The notes: generated from the letters alone by a model not told the origin. 64,000 nt of DNA from Acidobacteriota bacterium (GCA_021846945.1 JAJZVZ010000001.1:62001-126000), one strand, 5' to 3'. Shown: positions 53,514 to 63,657, numbered from the stretch's first letter. Made by a program: numbers and translations.

Positions 53514-55376
53514 TCATTCACGCCCGAAGTCGAGCGCGAAGCCGCCCACGATAGAGCGGCTGGGCATGTTGACGCCTTCAATCTCCTGGTAGCCGGTGTT
53601 GCTCAGATTTTCGCCGCGGAGATACGGGCGAAAGCGGCCCGTGCCATGGCTCAATGTAGCGTTCCACACCGGGTAGACCGATTGCTTGTAGCGCTGCGCA
53701 AGCTGGACGACATTACTGAGCGTGAAGGCGTGGCCAACCATGACCGCCCACGAGCCATGAATGTTCTGGACGGGGTAGTTGAAGACGTACTCCGATTGCA
53801 GGCCGTGCAGAGCCGACTGGGCGCCGTGCAGGCCGGTCCAGCCGATGTGTACTGACTGCGTTCTGGTGGGAATCCAGGTCAGCGTCGATTCCACGCCCAC
53901 GAAGCGCAGGCCATTCAGGTTTGTGGCGTGCCATTTGTCGGCGGGCGAGGCGCGCACGTAGTCGATGGTGTTCTGCTGAGGCGAGTAGAAACTGGTAAAG
54001 GACAACGACACGCGGCTGCCGGGGATCCAGTCGAATCCGCCATCGAATGACCATGCCGACTCCGGCAGCAGGTTGGGATTGCCGACGGTCGCGGGATCGG
54101 AATAATAGAGATCGGTGTAGGTGGGAATACGAAATCCGTAGCCGAGGCTGGAGCGCAGCTTCCACCTATTGCCAAGGTGGACGCTGCCGGCCAGTTGCGG
54201 CGCCCACACGGTTTGCGCGCCGCCGGAGAAGATCTCCAGCCGCATGCCCGTCGACAGGTTCCAGCGCTGGCTCGACGGTTGCAGGTCCAGATCCACGTAA
54301 CCGGCGCCGCGGTTGCGCGCATGGATGCCCAGCGCGTACGAAGTGACACCACCAGAAAAATTGAAGCTGCGGATGCTGTCGCCGTCAGCCTCAAGGCCCG
54401 TCAGCAGGAGCGAATTGGAGCGGATACCGATGGTGTGCCGCAACATCGCCTGCCACGAACCATCGATGTGGTTGTTCTCGTAAACTGCCGGATCATTGCG
54501 CAACAGAATGAACTCGTCGGTATGACGGCGATAGCCAAAAGCAGCCTGGGTGTGGCTGCCCAGTTCCTGGCGAATGAAAGCGAACCAACCCTTGGTGCGC
54601 TCCCACGAGTTATACGGCCCGTAAAACTGGTTGGCTCCAAAGGCGCGGTCGCTGCCCGCAAAAAGCAGATCAGTGACGCCGAGGCGCGAACCCAGCCAGC
54701 TTTCTGCTGAAGCCTCTTCATTGCGGTAATCACGGTCGGCCATGAAGCCAGTGGAGAAGTTGCGGTTGGCAGTGAGCCGCCCGCTCCAGTGGCCATGCAC
54801 GGCGCCAGCCAGCAGCGATTCCTCGTTCTCGCCGAAATTGCCGGTGCCGGCGCGGGCCTCCACCGAAGTGCGCGAGGGAGCAACGGTCAGGAAATCTACC
54901 ACCCCGCTAAGCGCGTCCACCCCGTGCAACGTGGAGCCGGCCCCTTCAAGCACCTGGATGGAATTGATCGCCTCCAGCGGAAGGGGCAGGTCAAGGTTGT
55001 GGTGCGCCGTCTGGCTGTCGTTGATGCGGAAGCCGTTGAGCAGCACCAATGTCTGCTCAAAGCTGCCGCCGCGCAGCACCAGGTCAGACTGCGCTCCTCC
55101 CGCGCCGCGCTGCTCCAGAAAAATGGCCGAGTCCTCGCGCAGAAAATCCAGTGGCGTGTCGGCAGCCAGCCGCTTGCCTTTCAGCGGAATCACCATGACC
55201 GACCGCGGCGACTCCGCCAGCGGTACGGGCACGGCCGAGCCGAGCACCACCATCGTCTGCCCAGGAGCTTTGACAGACGTGGATTGCGGCGAGTTCGTCT
55301 TCTGGGCCAGGGCCGCCGTGAGACAGACCGCCGGCAGAAGGCCGGCCGCGATCAGGATGGTTTGCCGGGGAAGCAT
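53514..55376 (-). CDS. TonB-dependent receptor (BtuB/siderophore-type)
   Basis: A 620-residue outer-membrane receptor with a Sec signal peptide (ILIAAGLLPAVCLTAALAQ). The plug domain shows DFLREDSAIFLEQRGAGGAQ, SDLVLRGGSFEQTLVLLNGF and INSIQVLEGAGSTLHGVDAL. The barrel ends with GGFALDFGRE, where the last aromatic is three residues from the end. It is of BtuB-like size, much smaller than the Oar-type receptor, so it probably takes up a metal complex or vitamin. It is divergent from a MarR gene across 94 bp that hold the palindrome at 55444, which suggests MarR control. The gap is too short for a cobalamin riboswitch. Confidence 0.88.
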   Translation of the reverse strand: MLPRQTILIAAGLLPAVCLTAALAQKTNSPQSTSVKAPGQTMVVLGSAVPVPLAESPRSVMVIPLKGKRLAADTPLDFLREDSAIFLEQRGAGGAQSDLVLRGGSFEQTLVLLNGFRINDSQTAHHNLDLPLPLEAINSIQVLEGAGSTLHGVDALSGVVDFLTVAPSRTSVEARAGTGNFGENEESLLAGAVHGHWSGRLTANRNFSTGFMADRDYRNEEASAESWLGSRLGVTDLLFAGSDRAFGANQFYGPYNSWERTKGWFAFIRQELGSHTQAAFGYRRHTDEFILLRNDPAVYENNHIDGSWQAMLRHTIGIRSNSLLLTGLEADGDSIRSFNFSGGVTSYALGIHARNRGAGYVDLDLQPSSQRWNLSTGMRLEIFSGGAQTVWAPQLAGSVHLGNRWKLRSSLGYGFRIPTYTDLYYSDPATVGNPNLLPESAWSFDGGFDWIPGSRVSLSFTSFYSPQQNTIDYVRASPADKWHATNLNGLRFVGVESTLTWIPTRTQSVHIGWTGLHGAQSALHGLQSEYVFNYPVQNIHGSWAVMVGHAFTLSNVVQLAQRYKQSVYPVWNATLSHGTGRFRPYLRGENLSNTGYQEIEGVNMPSRSIVGGFALDFGRE

Positions 55377-55443
55377 ATCTGGGTTGCATTGTCATGATCG
55401 CCGCCGTACATCATCCCTTTCAAGGAAGATTTGATGTTGATTT

Positions 55444-55468
55444 TAATAGTTGAATAAGTAAACTATTA
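55444..55468. promoter_or_regulatory. Palindrome TAATAGTT-N9-AACTATTA, probable MarR operator
   Basis: Perfect 8-bp arms (55444-55451 and 55461-55468) in an AT-rich spot. It ends 2 bp before the MarR-type ATG and lies in the 94-bp divergent spacer, where a MarR dimer could repress both its own gene and the receptor gene. Confidence 0.6.
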
Positions 55469-55470
55469 TC

Positions 55471-55923
55471 ATGCAAACCATGCGCATCGACGCCTTTCTC
55501 CAGGAAAGCCCCATGTTCACCGTAAGCCGGGCGGCGCGCCGCTTTGAGGCGCTGGGCGCGCGGGCTCTGGCCGGCGACGATCTCGGCTTTCTTGAAGGCC
55601 TGGTGCTGGCGGCGCTGTTTTTCGAGGCTCCGCGGCTGGTGAAGCCGTCACAACTGGCTGAGACCTTCGGAACCACGCGCGGCAACGTGAGCCACTGCAT
55701 CTCGTCGCTTGAGGCAAAAGGGCTGCTGCAGAGGAAGATCGATCCCGAAGACGCGCGAGCCTACCAGCTCGCCCTGAAGCCACAAGGAAAGCGGTGCGCG
55801 GTGCGCGTGATTGCCATACTCGACAAGTTGCAGAACGAGTTCGAAAGCGAGATCGGAAAGCCAGCACTGAACGAGATGTTAACGGCTCTGCGCAAGCTGG
55901 AGGAGCGCGCCGCGGTGCGGTGA
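55471..55923 (+). CDS. MarR-family transcriptional regulator
   Basis: A 150-residue winged-helix regulator. The DNA-binding part is LVKPSQLAETFGTTRGNVSH followed by CISSLEAKGLLQRKIDPEDA, typical of MarR. Dimerisation helices flank it. The ATG at 55471 (or 55480) follows the palindrome directly, leaving no room for a normal Shine-Dalgarno site, so the mRNA may be leaderless or use 55480. It is divergent from the BtuB-like receptor, which it probably controls. The ligand is unknown. Confidence 0.85.
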   Translation: MQTMRIDAFLQESPMFTVSRAARRFEALGARALAGDDLGFLEGLVLAALFFEAPRLVKPSQLAETFGTTRGNVSHCISSLEAKGLLQRKIDPEDARAYQLALKPQGKRCAVRVIAILDKLQNEFESEIGKPALNEMLTALRKLEERAAVR

Positions 55924-55957
55924 TAAAGACCGCGGCGCGAACTGCATTGCAAGACAC

Positions 55958-57457
55958 CTACAGGATGTAGCGCGACAGATCCTGATCCTTCACGATGGAT
56001 GCGACCATCTGTTTGACGTAGTCGGCATCAATGAGAAAGACCTTCTCCTGGCCGGAATTAGTGGTGCGCTCACGGTAGGGCAATGGCGTTGAGGACTCGC
56101 TTTTGATGGCCTCGGAGATCGCCGCGGCTGCCTCATCGTTGGGCGCGCGGCGGACCACGTCGGGAGCAAGGAAACTGACGTCTTCCAGCACGCGCTCCAT
56201 GATGGTGTGCAGGCGACGCGCGCCGATGTTCTCGGTGGTTTCGTTCACCTTGAAGGCAAACTCAGCCATCTCGCGCAGTGCATCGGGTGAGAATTCCAGA
56301 CGCACGCCTTCGGTCTCAAGCAGTGCAGAGTATTGCTTGGTGAGCGAGGCCTTCGGTTCGGTCAGGATGCGCAGGAAGTCGTCCACCGTAAGCGATTGCA
56401 GCTCCACGCGGATGGGGAAGCGGCCCTGCAACTCAGGAATGAGATCGCTCGGCTTGGAGACGTGGAATGCGCCGGCGGCGATGAAAAGAATGTGGTCAGT
56501 GCGCACCATGCCGTAGCGCGTATTCACCGTGGTGCCTTCCACAATGGGCAGAATGTCGCGCTGCACTCCTTCGCGCGAGACGTCCGGCCCGTGACCACCC
56601 TCGCGGCCGGCAATCTTGTCGATCTCATCCAGAAAGATGATGCCGTTCGACTCCACGCGCTCCACCGCGATCCGGTTCACCTGATCCATGTCGATCAGGC
56701 GGCCTTCTTCTTCCTGCACCAGGTAATCGAAGGCGTCAGTCACCTTCAGCTTCTTCTTCTTCGCTCCGCTGCCGAAGATGTTGGGCAGCATATCGCGCAG
56801 ATTCATCTCCATATCTTCGAGGCTCTGGTTGGAGATGATGCCAATCTGCGGATTGGCCCGCTCGCGCACGTCGATCTCGACCATGCGGTCGTCGAGCTTG
56901 CCCTCGCGGAACTGCTGGCGCAGCTTTTCGCGGGAGCGCTGATAGCTGTCAGAACCGGGCAGCGAAAGCTGGCCCTCCTGCTGGGGCTGCGCAGGCGGCG
57001 GAGGCAGCAGCACATCGAGCAGGCGCTCTTCGGCGTTCATCTCCGCCTTGTCTTCCACCTCTTCCAGCCGCTCCTCGCGCACCATGTCGATGGCGATCTC
57101 GACCAGGTCGCGGATCATGGATTCGACGTCGCGGCCCACATAGCCCACCTCGGTAAACTTCGAGGCTTCAACCTTGAGGAAAGGCGAGTTGGTGAGCTTG
57201 GCCAGGCGGCGCGCAATCTCGGTTTTGCCCACGCCCGTAGGGCCGATCATGATGATGTTCTTGGGCATGATGTCGTCGGCAATGTCGGGCGGCAGCTTCT
57301 GGCGGCGCTGGCGATTCCTCAGAGCGATTGCTACGGCACGCTTGGCGGCCCTCTGGCCGACGACATGCTTGTCGAGCTCCGCCACAATCTCGCGCGGCGT
57401 CAGCTCTTCGAGCGAGAGTTCCTGTTCTTCGGCAGATGCTGGAAGATAAATGGCCAT
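55958..57457 (-). CDS. hslU: ATP-dependent protease ATPase subunit HslU
   Basis: A 499-residue AAA+ unfoldase that feeds HslV. Walker A is G72-PTGVGKT (to T79), Walker B is [11 protein letters not shown], and the pore and GYVG loop is [16 protein letters not shown]. The I-domain (about 110-240) is rich in Glu/Gln/Arg. The C-terminal residues DLSRYIL fit the tail that inserts into HslV. ATG 57457 gives [11 protein letters not shown]; the upstream extension reads through a repeat-like palindrome at 57495. hslV is 104 bp upstream. Confidence 0.97.
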   Translation of the reverse strand: MAIYLPASAEEQELSLEELTPREIVAELDKHVVGQRAAKRAVAIALRNRQRRQKLPPDIADDIMPKNIIMIGPTGVGKTEIARRLAKLTNSPFLKVEASKFTEVGYVGRDVESMIRDLVEIAIDMVREERLEEVEDKAEMNAEERLLDVLLPPPPAQPQQEGQLSLPGSDSYQRSREKLRQQFREGKLDDRMVEIDVRERANPQIGIISNQSLEDMEMNLRDMLPNIFGSGAKKKKLKVTDAFDYLVQEEEGRLIDMDQVNRIAVERVESNGIIFLDEIDKIAGREGGHGPDVSREGVQRDILPIVEGTTVNTRYGMVRTDHILFIAAGAFHVSKPSDLIPELQGRFPIRVELQSLTVDDFLRILTEPKASLTKQYSALLETEGVRLEFSPDALREMAEFAFKVNETTENIGARRLHTIMERVLEDVSFLAPDVVRRAPNDEAAAAISEAIKSESSTPLPYRERTTNSGQEKVFLIDADYVKQMVASIVKDQDLSRYIL

Positions 57458-57494
57458 TCGTTGCTTCTGATCGCTCCTCGCTTTGTAACAGGAC

Positions 57495-57508
57495 ACGGCT
57501 TCAGCCGT
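57495..57508. repeat. Short palindromic unit related to the REP-like element
   Basis: ACGGCT-TC-AGCCGT (57495-57508), same geometry as the hairpins at 51284-51337. It lies in the hslV-hslU gap. Confidence 0.4.
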
Positions 57509-57561
57509 ACCAAGAATGCCGCCAAATCCGTGCCCCTTTAAAACCGCGGCCGGCCTTCGCC

Positions 57562-58134
57562 TCAGATCTTCAACTCCTCAAACGTGACGCGGTCATTCGT
57601 ATAGATGCATATCTCGCCGGCAATCTTCATGGCTTTCTCGGCGATCTCGCGGGCGCTTAGATTCGTATTTTCCATCAATGCCCGGGCCGCAGCCGTGGCG
57701 TAGCTGCCGCCGGAACCGATAGCCGCAAACGATTCGTCCGGATCGATGACGTCCCCTGAGCCGGAGATCAGGAAGGTCTGCTCCTTGTCGGCCACCAGCA
57801 GCAAAGCCTCCAGGTTGCGCAGCATCTTGTCGGTGCGCCAGTCCTTGGCCAACTCCACGGCGGCCCGGTTCAGGTTGCCGGCGTATTGCTCCAGCTTGGA
57901 TTCAAAGCGCGTAAAGAGGTTGAAGGCGTCGGCCGTGGAACCGGCGAACCCGGCGAGAATCTTGTCCTGATAAAGACGGCGAATCTTTCTGGCCGAGTGC
58001 TTCAGCACATGGTCGCCCAATGTAACCTGGCCGTCGGCGGCCATCACCACCTGATCGTTGCGGCGCACGCACAGCACGGTGGTGGAGCGAATCCGGCGGC
58101 GCTCTGTCACGTCGCCTTTTCTTTCCAGGGCCAA
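57562..58134 (-). CDS. hslV: ATP-dependent protease proteolytic subunit HslV
   Basis: A 190-residue N-terminal-nucleophile protease that forms the dodecameric core of HslUV. A 17-residue propeptide precedes the catalytic T18 ([20 protein letters not shown]). Other family stretches are [20 protein letters not shown] and [18 protein letters not shown]. The start ATG 58134 is supported by a purine-rich leader. It works with HslU, encoded next on the same strand. Confidence 0.96.
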   Translation of the reverse strand: MALERKGDVTERRRIRSTTVLCVRRNDQVVMAADGQVTLGDHVLKHSARKIRRLYQDKILAGFAGSTADAFNLFTRFESKLEQYAGNLNRAAVELAKDWRTDKMLRNLEALLLVADKEQTFLISGSGDVIDPDESFAAIGSGGSYATAAARALMENTNLSAREIAEKAMKIAGEICIYTNDRVTFEELKI

Positions 58135-58303
58135 GAGAAAACCTCCTCTGAATATGCGTCCGGAAGGGCAAAATTCCGTCTACGCTGCAACTTAGAGTAT
58201 AGGGCATCGTCAGGGAGACGAGGCGCGCATGGAGTAGCGCAACGGCGCTCATCCTTTCCGAGGTGAGGCTGCCGAAAGGGCAAAGCACCCAGCAGCGATC
58301 CCT

Positions 58304-58942
58304 CTACGTAAGCAGCTTGAAGGCGTGCGCCCAATCGTTGTGCAGGAACCCGGGGATGCACCAAAGCATGCAAAGAGGCTCAATGGCGCGCGCCGCCTCC
58401 GCCTTGCCCATATCCGCCGTCTCCCAGCCAAGCTCATCCGCCAACCGGCTCACCGTCTGTTTGGCCGCGTCGTTGTTGCCGCAGATAAACATGGTGGGAC
58501 GGCCGCCCGTAAACTGTGGATGCACCATGGAGGCCGCGCCGACTGAGTTGAACGCTTTGACGAAATGCGCGCTCGCAAATTCGCGTTGCAGCTTCTCCAT
58601 GAGGGATTCATTCATGGTGGTGAAGAACTTGAGGACTCCGTTGACAGGGGGTGTGTCCGCAATGGGGTTGGTCGCATCCATCACCGGTTTGCCAGTCAGG
58701 TTCTTGGCGCCAGCCAGACGCAGCGCCTCCGCCGCGGCCCTCCCCCTGACGGCCAGCACGACCAGATCGCCGAAGACGGCCGCGGCGGTAAAGCTGTTGA
58801 CCGCGGCACCCGGATGTTCCCTGGCCCAGGCGGCAAGCTTCTCCTCCGTCCGGGTGCCCATTATGACTTTATGACCATGTTTCAGGAAGCCGCCCGCCAA
58901 CGCTTTCGCCACATCCCCCGACCCCAGAATCCCGATCTTCAT
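58304..58942 (-). CDS. NADP-dependent F420-reductase-like dehydrogenase
   Basis: A 212-residue Rossmann-fold protein. The nucleotide loop is MKIGILGSGDVAKALAGGFL, with the phosphate-binding MGTRTEEK a short way on, which suggests NADP. VMDATNPIAD and HFVKAFNSVGAASM match the F420-dependent NADP oxidoreductase family. Members without F420 act as general NADPH:reductases. The C-terminal part (PLCMLWCIPGFLHNDWAHAF) is unusual in length and composition. It is alone in its transcription unit. Cofactor specificity cannot be told from sequence. Confidence 0.82.
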   Translation of the reverse strand: MKIGILGSGDVAKALAGGFLKHGHKVIMGTRTEEKLAAWAREHPGAAVNSFTAAAVFGDLVVLAVRGRAAAEALRLAGAKNLTGKPVMDATNPIADTPPVNGVLKFFTTMNESLMEKLQREFASAHFVKAFNSVGAASMVHPQFTGGRPTMFICGNNDAAKQTVSRLADELGWETADMGKAEAARAIEPLCMLWCIPGFLHNDWAHAFKLLT

Positions 58943-59195
58943 CTCGCCCTCCTTTTCGCAAGATTCTATGACGGCAGAGGCCTCTCAAGAAGAGGGTTTC
59001 AGCATTTTATTTTCGGAGGATTGCTCGCCCCATGAAGTTCCGGGCCAGGCCCTGAATCGCGCTTGCGATCCCGGCTACCACTCACCGTTATCCCCCTTAT
59101 ACCCGGCACTCAGGACCGGACGGCAACCAGCCGCCGTCCGGATTGCGGCTGCGGTATGCTCTAGGTGGGACCTCTGGGGTAGAGTCCCGCATCTG

Positions 59196-59672
59196 ATGAC
59201 CATCCTCGACGCGAGTGAACTGGAGATGGGCGCCGGTCTGGCAGCCTTGGCTGTGCTGGGTGCTGTCGCCATCTGGCTCATTTTCCATAAGCGGCCTGGC
59301 GCCGACGAACTGGAGCGCGCGCGCCGCCGGTTTCTGGTGCAGTCCGGGCGCCTCGTAGACGGCATGCTGCTGGACGTTTGCGAGGTGCCAGCCAAGGACG
59401 GCCGCACACTGATCATGCTGATCTTTAACTACCGCATTGGCGGGGTGGACTACGAATGCTCGCAGGACATCACCCGCATGAGCGACGTCGTAGATGCAGC
59501 CAGGGTACGGGCGGGATTTCCCTGCACCGTGCGTTACCAGCCCGGCAACCCGCAAAACAGCATCGTGGTAGCCGAAGGATGGACCGGGCTCCGGGCGGGG
59601 TTGCCGGCACTGCCGGCGCTTGAAGACCAGAAACCGCCGGACCAGCGCCGTCTGCGCTCCGGCGGCAGCTAG
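59196..59672 (+). CDS. DUF3592-like small membrane protein
   Basis: A 158-residue protein; ATG 59196 is chosen because a membrane segment (AALAVLGAVAIWLIFHKRP) follows closely. The soluble part has LLDVCEVPAKDGRTLIMLIF, NYRIGGVDYECSQDITR and VRYQPGNPQNSIVVAEGW, the pattern of DUF3592-like domains (pairing of V-x-Y with x-P-x-N-P). Function is unknown. A longer frame upstream has no family support. Confidence 0.6.
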   Translation: MTILDASELEMGAGLAALAVLGAVAIWLIFHKRPGADELERARRRFLVQSGRLVDGMLLDVCEVPAKDGRTLIMLIFNYRIGGVDYECSQDITRMSDVVDAARVRAGFPCTVRYQPGNPQNSIVVAEGWTGLRAGLPALPALEDQKPPDQRRLRSGGS

Positions 59673-59807
59673 GAAAAAAGCCGGGAATTCGTTTGAGACA
59701 TTGAGATCCGCTTGGGCGCCGGATACGATGCCTGATCGGGATTCCGTTCGAGATTTTCACCACCGCAGGATTGGCGATGGATACCCATCCCCGGTTAGAC
59801 TTCAGAT

Positions 59808-60767
59808 ATGCATGTCCAGGCGGCGCCTTCCGGATCTGGCGCAAAGAGAACAACGATCGTTCTTCTCGTCTCGCTGGCAGCCACGCTGGCTTATGTGGCG
59901 GTTACCTTCGTAGCGGGCCTGCGCGCGCACTCCCTGGCACTGCTCTCCGAGTCCGGCCACAACGCCTCCGATTTTCTTGCCCTCCTGCTTAGTTTCGCCG
60001 CAATCTACTTCCAGTCCCGTCCCGCCGACAACACCAGAACCTTCGGCTATCAGCGAACTGGGGTGCTGGCCGCATTCGTCAATGCAGCCACCCTCATCGT
60101 GATCGCGCTCTGGATCGCCGCCGAAGCCGTCCACCGGCTTTCGAGCCCTGTCCTGGTGCAGCCAAAGCTGATGGTGATCGTCGCCATAGCCGGTATGGTC
60201 ATGAATGGCATAATCGCCGGCCTGCTGTGGGGCGTGGCGCGCGACGTCAACCTGCGCAGCGCCTTCCTGCACATGGCGGGCGACACGCTCTCCACCGCCG
60301 CGGTGATCGCCGGCGGCGTGGGCATTCTCCTCACCGGCAAGGATTGGATCGACCCGGTGCTTTCATTGCTGATTGCCGCACTCATTTTCTGGTCGAGCCT
60401 TGGGATTGTCCGCGAAACCCTGAACATTCTGCTCGAAGGCACGCCGCGCGGTGTCTCGCTGCTCCAGATCCGTACCGGGATGGAGGCAGTAGAGGGCGTC
60501 ATTGACGTGCACGACCTGCATGTTTGGAGCCTTGGTTCGCACTCCCGCGCCCTGGCCTGCCACGTCACCATCGCCGACATCCCGCCTTCGGAGAGCGCCT
60601 GTATCCTCGCCAAGCTGAATCACGTGCTGCGCGACCATTTTCACATCGGCCACACCACCATCCAGTTCGAGCACATTGGCTGCGGAGATGTGGGCGCCTG
60701 CGTCGTCCCTCCGGAAGAGATGACCCATTTCAGCGGCCACGAGCATCATCACGGCCATATGCATTAG
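59808..60767 (+). CDS. Cation diffusion facilitator metal exporter
   Basis: A 319-residue CDF transporter of ZitB/CzcD type. It has six membrane segments; the H and D pair of TM2 (ESGHNASDFLALLL) and of TM5 (FLHMAGDTLSTAAV) form the Zn(II)/Co(II) site. A cytoplasmic C-terminal domain (VIDVHDLHVWSLGSHSRALA) and a final HEHHHGHMH follow. It should pump Zn, Cd or Co out of the cytoplasm against protons. Confidence 0.92.
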   Translation: MHVQAAPSGSGAKRTTIVLLVSLAATLAYVAVTFVAGLRAHSLALLSESGHNASDFLALLLSFAAIYFQSRPADNTRTFGYQRTGVLAAFVNAATLIVIALWIAAEAVHRLSSPVLVQPKLMVIVAIAGMVMNGIIAGLLWGVARDVNLRSAFLHMAGDTLSTAAVIAGGVGILLTGKDWIDPVLSLLIAALIFWSSLGIVRETLNILLEGTPRGVSLLQIRTGMEAVEGVIDVHDLHVWSLGSHSRALACHVTIADIPPSESACILAKLNHVLRDHFHIGHTTIQFEHIGCGDVGACVVPPEEMTHFSGHEHHHGHMH

Positions 60768-60879
60768 AGCGATGGCCGCATGATTTCCGGCGCCGCGGCC
60801 CGCCATCGCAACGTCCGCGGCATCCACATCCAGGGCGTATTCTGAGATTCCCGGTGCTTTTGCTGAGGAGGCTGTCTTC

Positions 60880-63045
60880 TTGAAACTCGGTTTTGCTGCC
60901 TTTGCTGCTCTCTGTTTTGCTCTGCTTTATTCTTCACCGTTTCCAGCTCAGGCTGCGCCACCTTCCGGATCTGCTGTTGCGGCAGGACGCGGCGATGCGT
61001 CCGCCCCAGCCCAACTCGACGCTCTCGCCGGCGAATATACCAACCCCGTTGAGCCGGATACGCCATTGAGCTTTTACGTTCAGGGCGGCAAACTCACAGT
61101 CGAATCCGAGCGCATGGTCCCGACGAAGATGGAAGCCTTTTCTGCCACTGAGTTCGGCATCCGCCACTCCAGAGCCTACTTCAGCTTCACACTGGACGCG
61201 GAAGGCCGCGGCACCAGCGTCACCTTCTCAGCTGAGCCCGGCGCCGTTTATCAGCGCACTGGGCCGCCCGTGCATCACGTCTTTCACGATTACCGGCGCA
61301 CCGAGGCGATGATTCCCATGCGCGACGGAGTGAAGCTGCACGCCGTCATCCTGAAACCGGCGGATGTTACCACGCCGCTGCCGATCCTCATGCAGCGCAC
61401 GCCCTACGGCGTGGATGGAACCACGCGCGCCTCCTTCTTTGCGGATCGGCCCGAGTTGGCCCGCGACGGCTATATCTACGTTGCCGAGGATATCCGCGGG
61501 CGCTTCGAGAGCCACGGAAAATTCGTAATGATGCGGCCATTAGCCGATCATCACAACCCCAAGGCCATTGACGAAAGCACAGACACCTACGACACCGTGG
61601 CCTGGCTCATCAAGCATGTGCCCGGTAACAATGGCCGCGTGGGCGTGGTCGGCACGAGTTATCCCGGTTTTCTGGCCATGATGGCTGGGATCGACCCGAA
61701 CCCGGCGGTCAAGGCCATCTCGCCACAGGCGCCCATGATCGACGTATGGAAGGGAGACGACTTCTTTCACAACGGCGCCTTCCGGCAGAGCTACGGCTAC
61801 GACTACGTACTGATGATGGAGTCCAGCAAGAAAAACTCATCGGTCAGCTACGGGCGCAACAAAGACGGCGGCCCCATGGATGGCTACAACTTCTTCCTGG
61901 AGCGCGGCAGCTTTGCCCAGGACGTGAAGGAGTCCGGCTCAAAATTGCTGCCCACCTGGCAACTCTTCCTCGACCACCCCTCCTACGACATTGACTGGCG
62001 CTCGCGTGCTGTCGAATATCACTTAAACACGGTCGCCGTTCCCACGCTCACCGTGGGCGGATACTACGACCAGGAAGATATGTACGGCCCGCAGGAGGAG
62101 TACTCCAAATTGGAGCCGCACGACCGGCACCGTGACAATTTTTTGGCGCTCGGCCCCTGGCGGCACGGTTCCTGGGCCTCCTCGACGCGCCACCTGGGCA
62201 ATCTGGACTATGGCCAGCCGATCGGCAAGGAGTTTCGCGCACGGATCGAGGCCAGGTTTTTCGCGCATTATCTGAAGGGTCAGCCCGGCTTCATGCTGCA
62301 GAACACAGCCAGTTTCCAGACCGGCTCCAATACCTGGCAGTACTACGCGCAATTTCCACCGCGACGGTCTCGGCTGGCCAGCCTTTATCTTGATGGCAAT
62401 GGCCAGTTGAGCTGGAGCGGATCGACCGCGCAGGCCCGCACCAGCTACGTGAGCGACCCCGCCAACCCCGTGCCTTATCGCCACCGGCCCATTCAGCCCA
62501 CCTATGGCCGTGGTTCGCAGTGGTACGACTGGCTCGCCGAAGATCAGCGCTTTGTCACCGGCCGCAAGGACGTCGCGGTCTGGAAGCTGCCCGTGCTCAA
62601 GCACGACCTGACGTTGACAGGCGAAGTGGTCGCGGACGTCTACGCCTCCACCACCGGGTCGGACAGCGACATGGTGGTGAAGCTGATCGACGAATATCCG
62701 GACAACGATCCCGATCCCACAATGCGCGGCTACCAGTTGATGACCAACGAGGAGATCTTCCGCGGGCGGTATCTTTCAGGATTCGACAACCCCGCGGCGC
62801 TCAAGCCCGGCTCGATCTACGCGTACAAGTTCAGCCTGCATGACGTGGACCACGTCTTCAAAGCCGGCCACACGGTGATGGTGGAGATCCAGAGCACGTG
62901 GTTTCCGCTCTACGACCGCAATCCGCAGACCTTTGTGCCCAACATCATGACGGCCAAGCCGGAAGACTATAAAGCGGAGACGATCACGATCTACTCCGGT
63001 CCGGGGCATGAGTCGAGCTTGCAGGTACCGGTGATGAAGCCCTGA
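60880..63045 (+). CDS. CocE/NonD-family hydrolase (X-Pro dipeptidyl-peptidase S15 type)
   Basis: A 721-residue secreted protein starting at a TTG with GAGGAGG upstream and a Sec signal peptide (FAALCFALLYSSPFPAQA). After an unassigned N-terminal domain, the alpha/beta-hydrolase begins at EAMIPMRDGVKLHAVILKPA; AEDIRGRFESHGKF is the S15-type motif. The nucleophile S260 lies in VVGTSYPGFLAM. A C-terminal jelly-roll domain (LTGEVVADVYASTTGSDSDM) is typical of CocE. It may hydrolyse proline-containing peptides or esters in the periplasm. Confidence 0.9.
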   Translation: MKLGFAAFAALCFALLYSSPFPAQAAPPSGSAVAAGRGDASAPAQLDALAGEYTNPVEPDTPLSFYVQGGKLTVESERMVPTKMEAFSATEFGIRHSRAYFSFTLDAEGRGTSVTFSAEPGAVYQRTGPPVHHVFHDYRRTEAMIPMRDGVKLHAVILKPADVTTPLPILMQRTPYGVDGTTRASFFADRPELARDGYIYVAEDIRGRFESHGKFVMMRPLADHHNPKAIDESTDTYDTVAWLIKHVPGNNGRVGVVGTSYPGFLAMMAGIDPNPAVKAISPQAPMIDVWKGDDFFHNGAFRQSYGYDYVLMMESSKKNSSVSYGRNKDGGPMDGYNFFLERGSFAQDVKESGSKLLPTWQLFLDHPSYDIDWRSRAVEYHLNTVAVPTLTVGGYYDQEDMYGPQEEYSKLEPHDRHRDNFLALGPWRHGSWASSTRHLGNLDYGQPIGKEFRARIEARFFAHYLKGQPGFMLQNTASFQTGSNTWQYYAQFPPRRSRLASLYLDGNGQLSWSGSTAQARTSYVSDPANPVPYRHRPIQPTYGRGSQWYDWLAEDQRFVTGRKDVAVWKLPVLKHDLTLTGEVVADVYASTTGSDSDMVVKLIDEYPDNDPDPTMRGYQLMTNEEIFRGRYLSGFDNPAALKPGSIYAYKFSLHDVDHVFKAGHTVMVEIQSTWFPLYDRNPQTFVPNIMTAKPEDYKAETITIYSGPGHESSLQVPVMKP

Positions 63046-63108
63046 AGCCGCAGTCCAACATTACGGAGGTAAACCGGCGTGCGGACTGGGCTTGGTGCGC
63101 ACCGAGCC

Positions 63109-63657
63109 TCAGTTGATCGGCGGCGGAGGCAGGAGCGGCTTGCGCGGGCCAAGTTCCTCGTGGACCAGCGTCAGGCCGAGGATGCAGCGCTCAAAGCTGT
63201 CGGCGAGCCGCGCGAAGAGCGGCGCCTCGTGTTCATACTCAAACAGATTGAACTGGCTGACAATGTAGTAGCTCTCCTTGCCGGCGCGGATCAGCTCTTC
63301 GAGGGTGGGCTGATGGCGATGCCGGCCTCGGCCCGAACCTACGGCCTCCGGGTACATGCCGCCCACGAACAGGGCGAAGTCTCCGATGTGCTTCCGCAAG
63401 GCGCGCTCGGCGTCAAACGATGGCGCGGAGCCATGAACCGGGTCAGAGGCGCGCATCATCTCCTCCAGTTCCTGAATGGGGTGGCCGGCCTCGTCGCGCA
63501 TGTTGTAAAGCTCGTCGGTGCGGGTGAACTCGCAGAGGAGATGGGCGACATAGCCCGTGACCTCGGGGTCGTGCAGACCGAGCTTGCCCTCGTAGCTATT
63601 GCGCACAGCCTGACGGAAAAAGAGCTCGAGCGGATGGGGTGAAGATTGGGCCTGCAT
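63109..63657 (-). CDS. Conserved hypothetical protein
   Basis: A 182-residue protein; ATG 63657 is preceded by GGAGGGAGGG. It has aromatic and acidic stretches (ELFFRQAVRNSYEGKLGLHD, EVTGYVAHLLCEFTRTDELY, ESYYIVSQFNLFEYEHEAPL) and ends in a Pro-rich tail (LLPPPPIN). It has no signal peptide and I do not recognise a family; a helical cytoplasmic protein is likely. Confidence 0.65.
   Translation of the reverse strand: MQAQSSPHPLELFFRQAVRNSYEGKLGLHDPEVTGYVAHLLCEFTRTDELYNMRDEAGHPIQELEEMMRASDPVHGSAPSFDAERALRKHIGDFALFVGGMYPEAVGSGRGRHRHQPTLEELIRAGKESYYIVSQFNLFEYEHEAPLFARLADSFERCILGLTLVHEELGPRKPLLPPPPIN

Noticed and set aside
55377-55470. Cobalamin riboswitch before the BtuB-like receptor
   Set aside because: The divergent spacer is only 94 bp, too short, and holds a protein-type palindrome instead.
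56333-57541. 402-codon plus-strand frame opposite hslU
   Set aside because: It is antisense to a complete HslU with Walker A and B motifs; no independent support.
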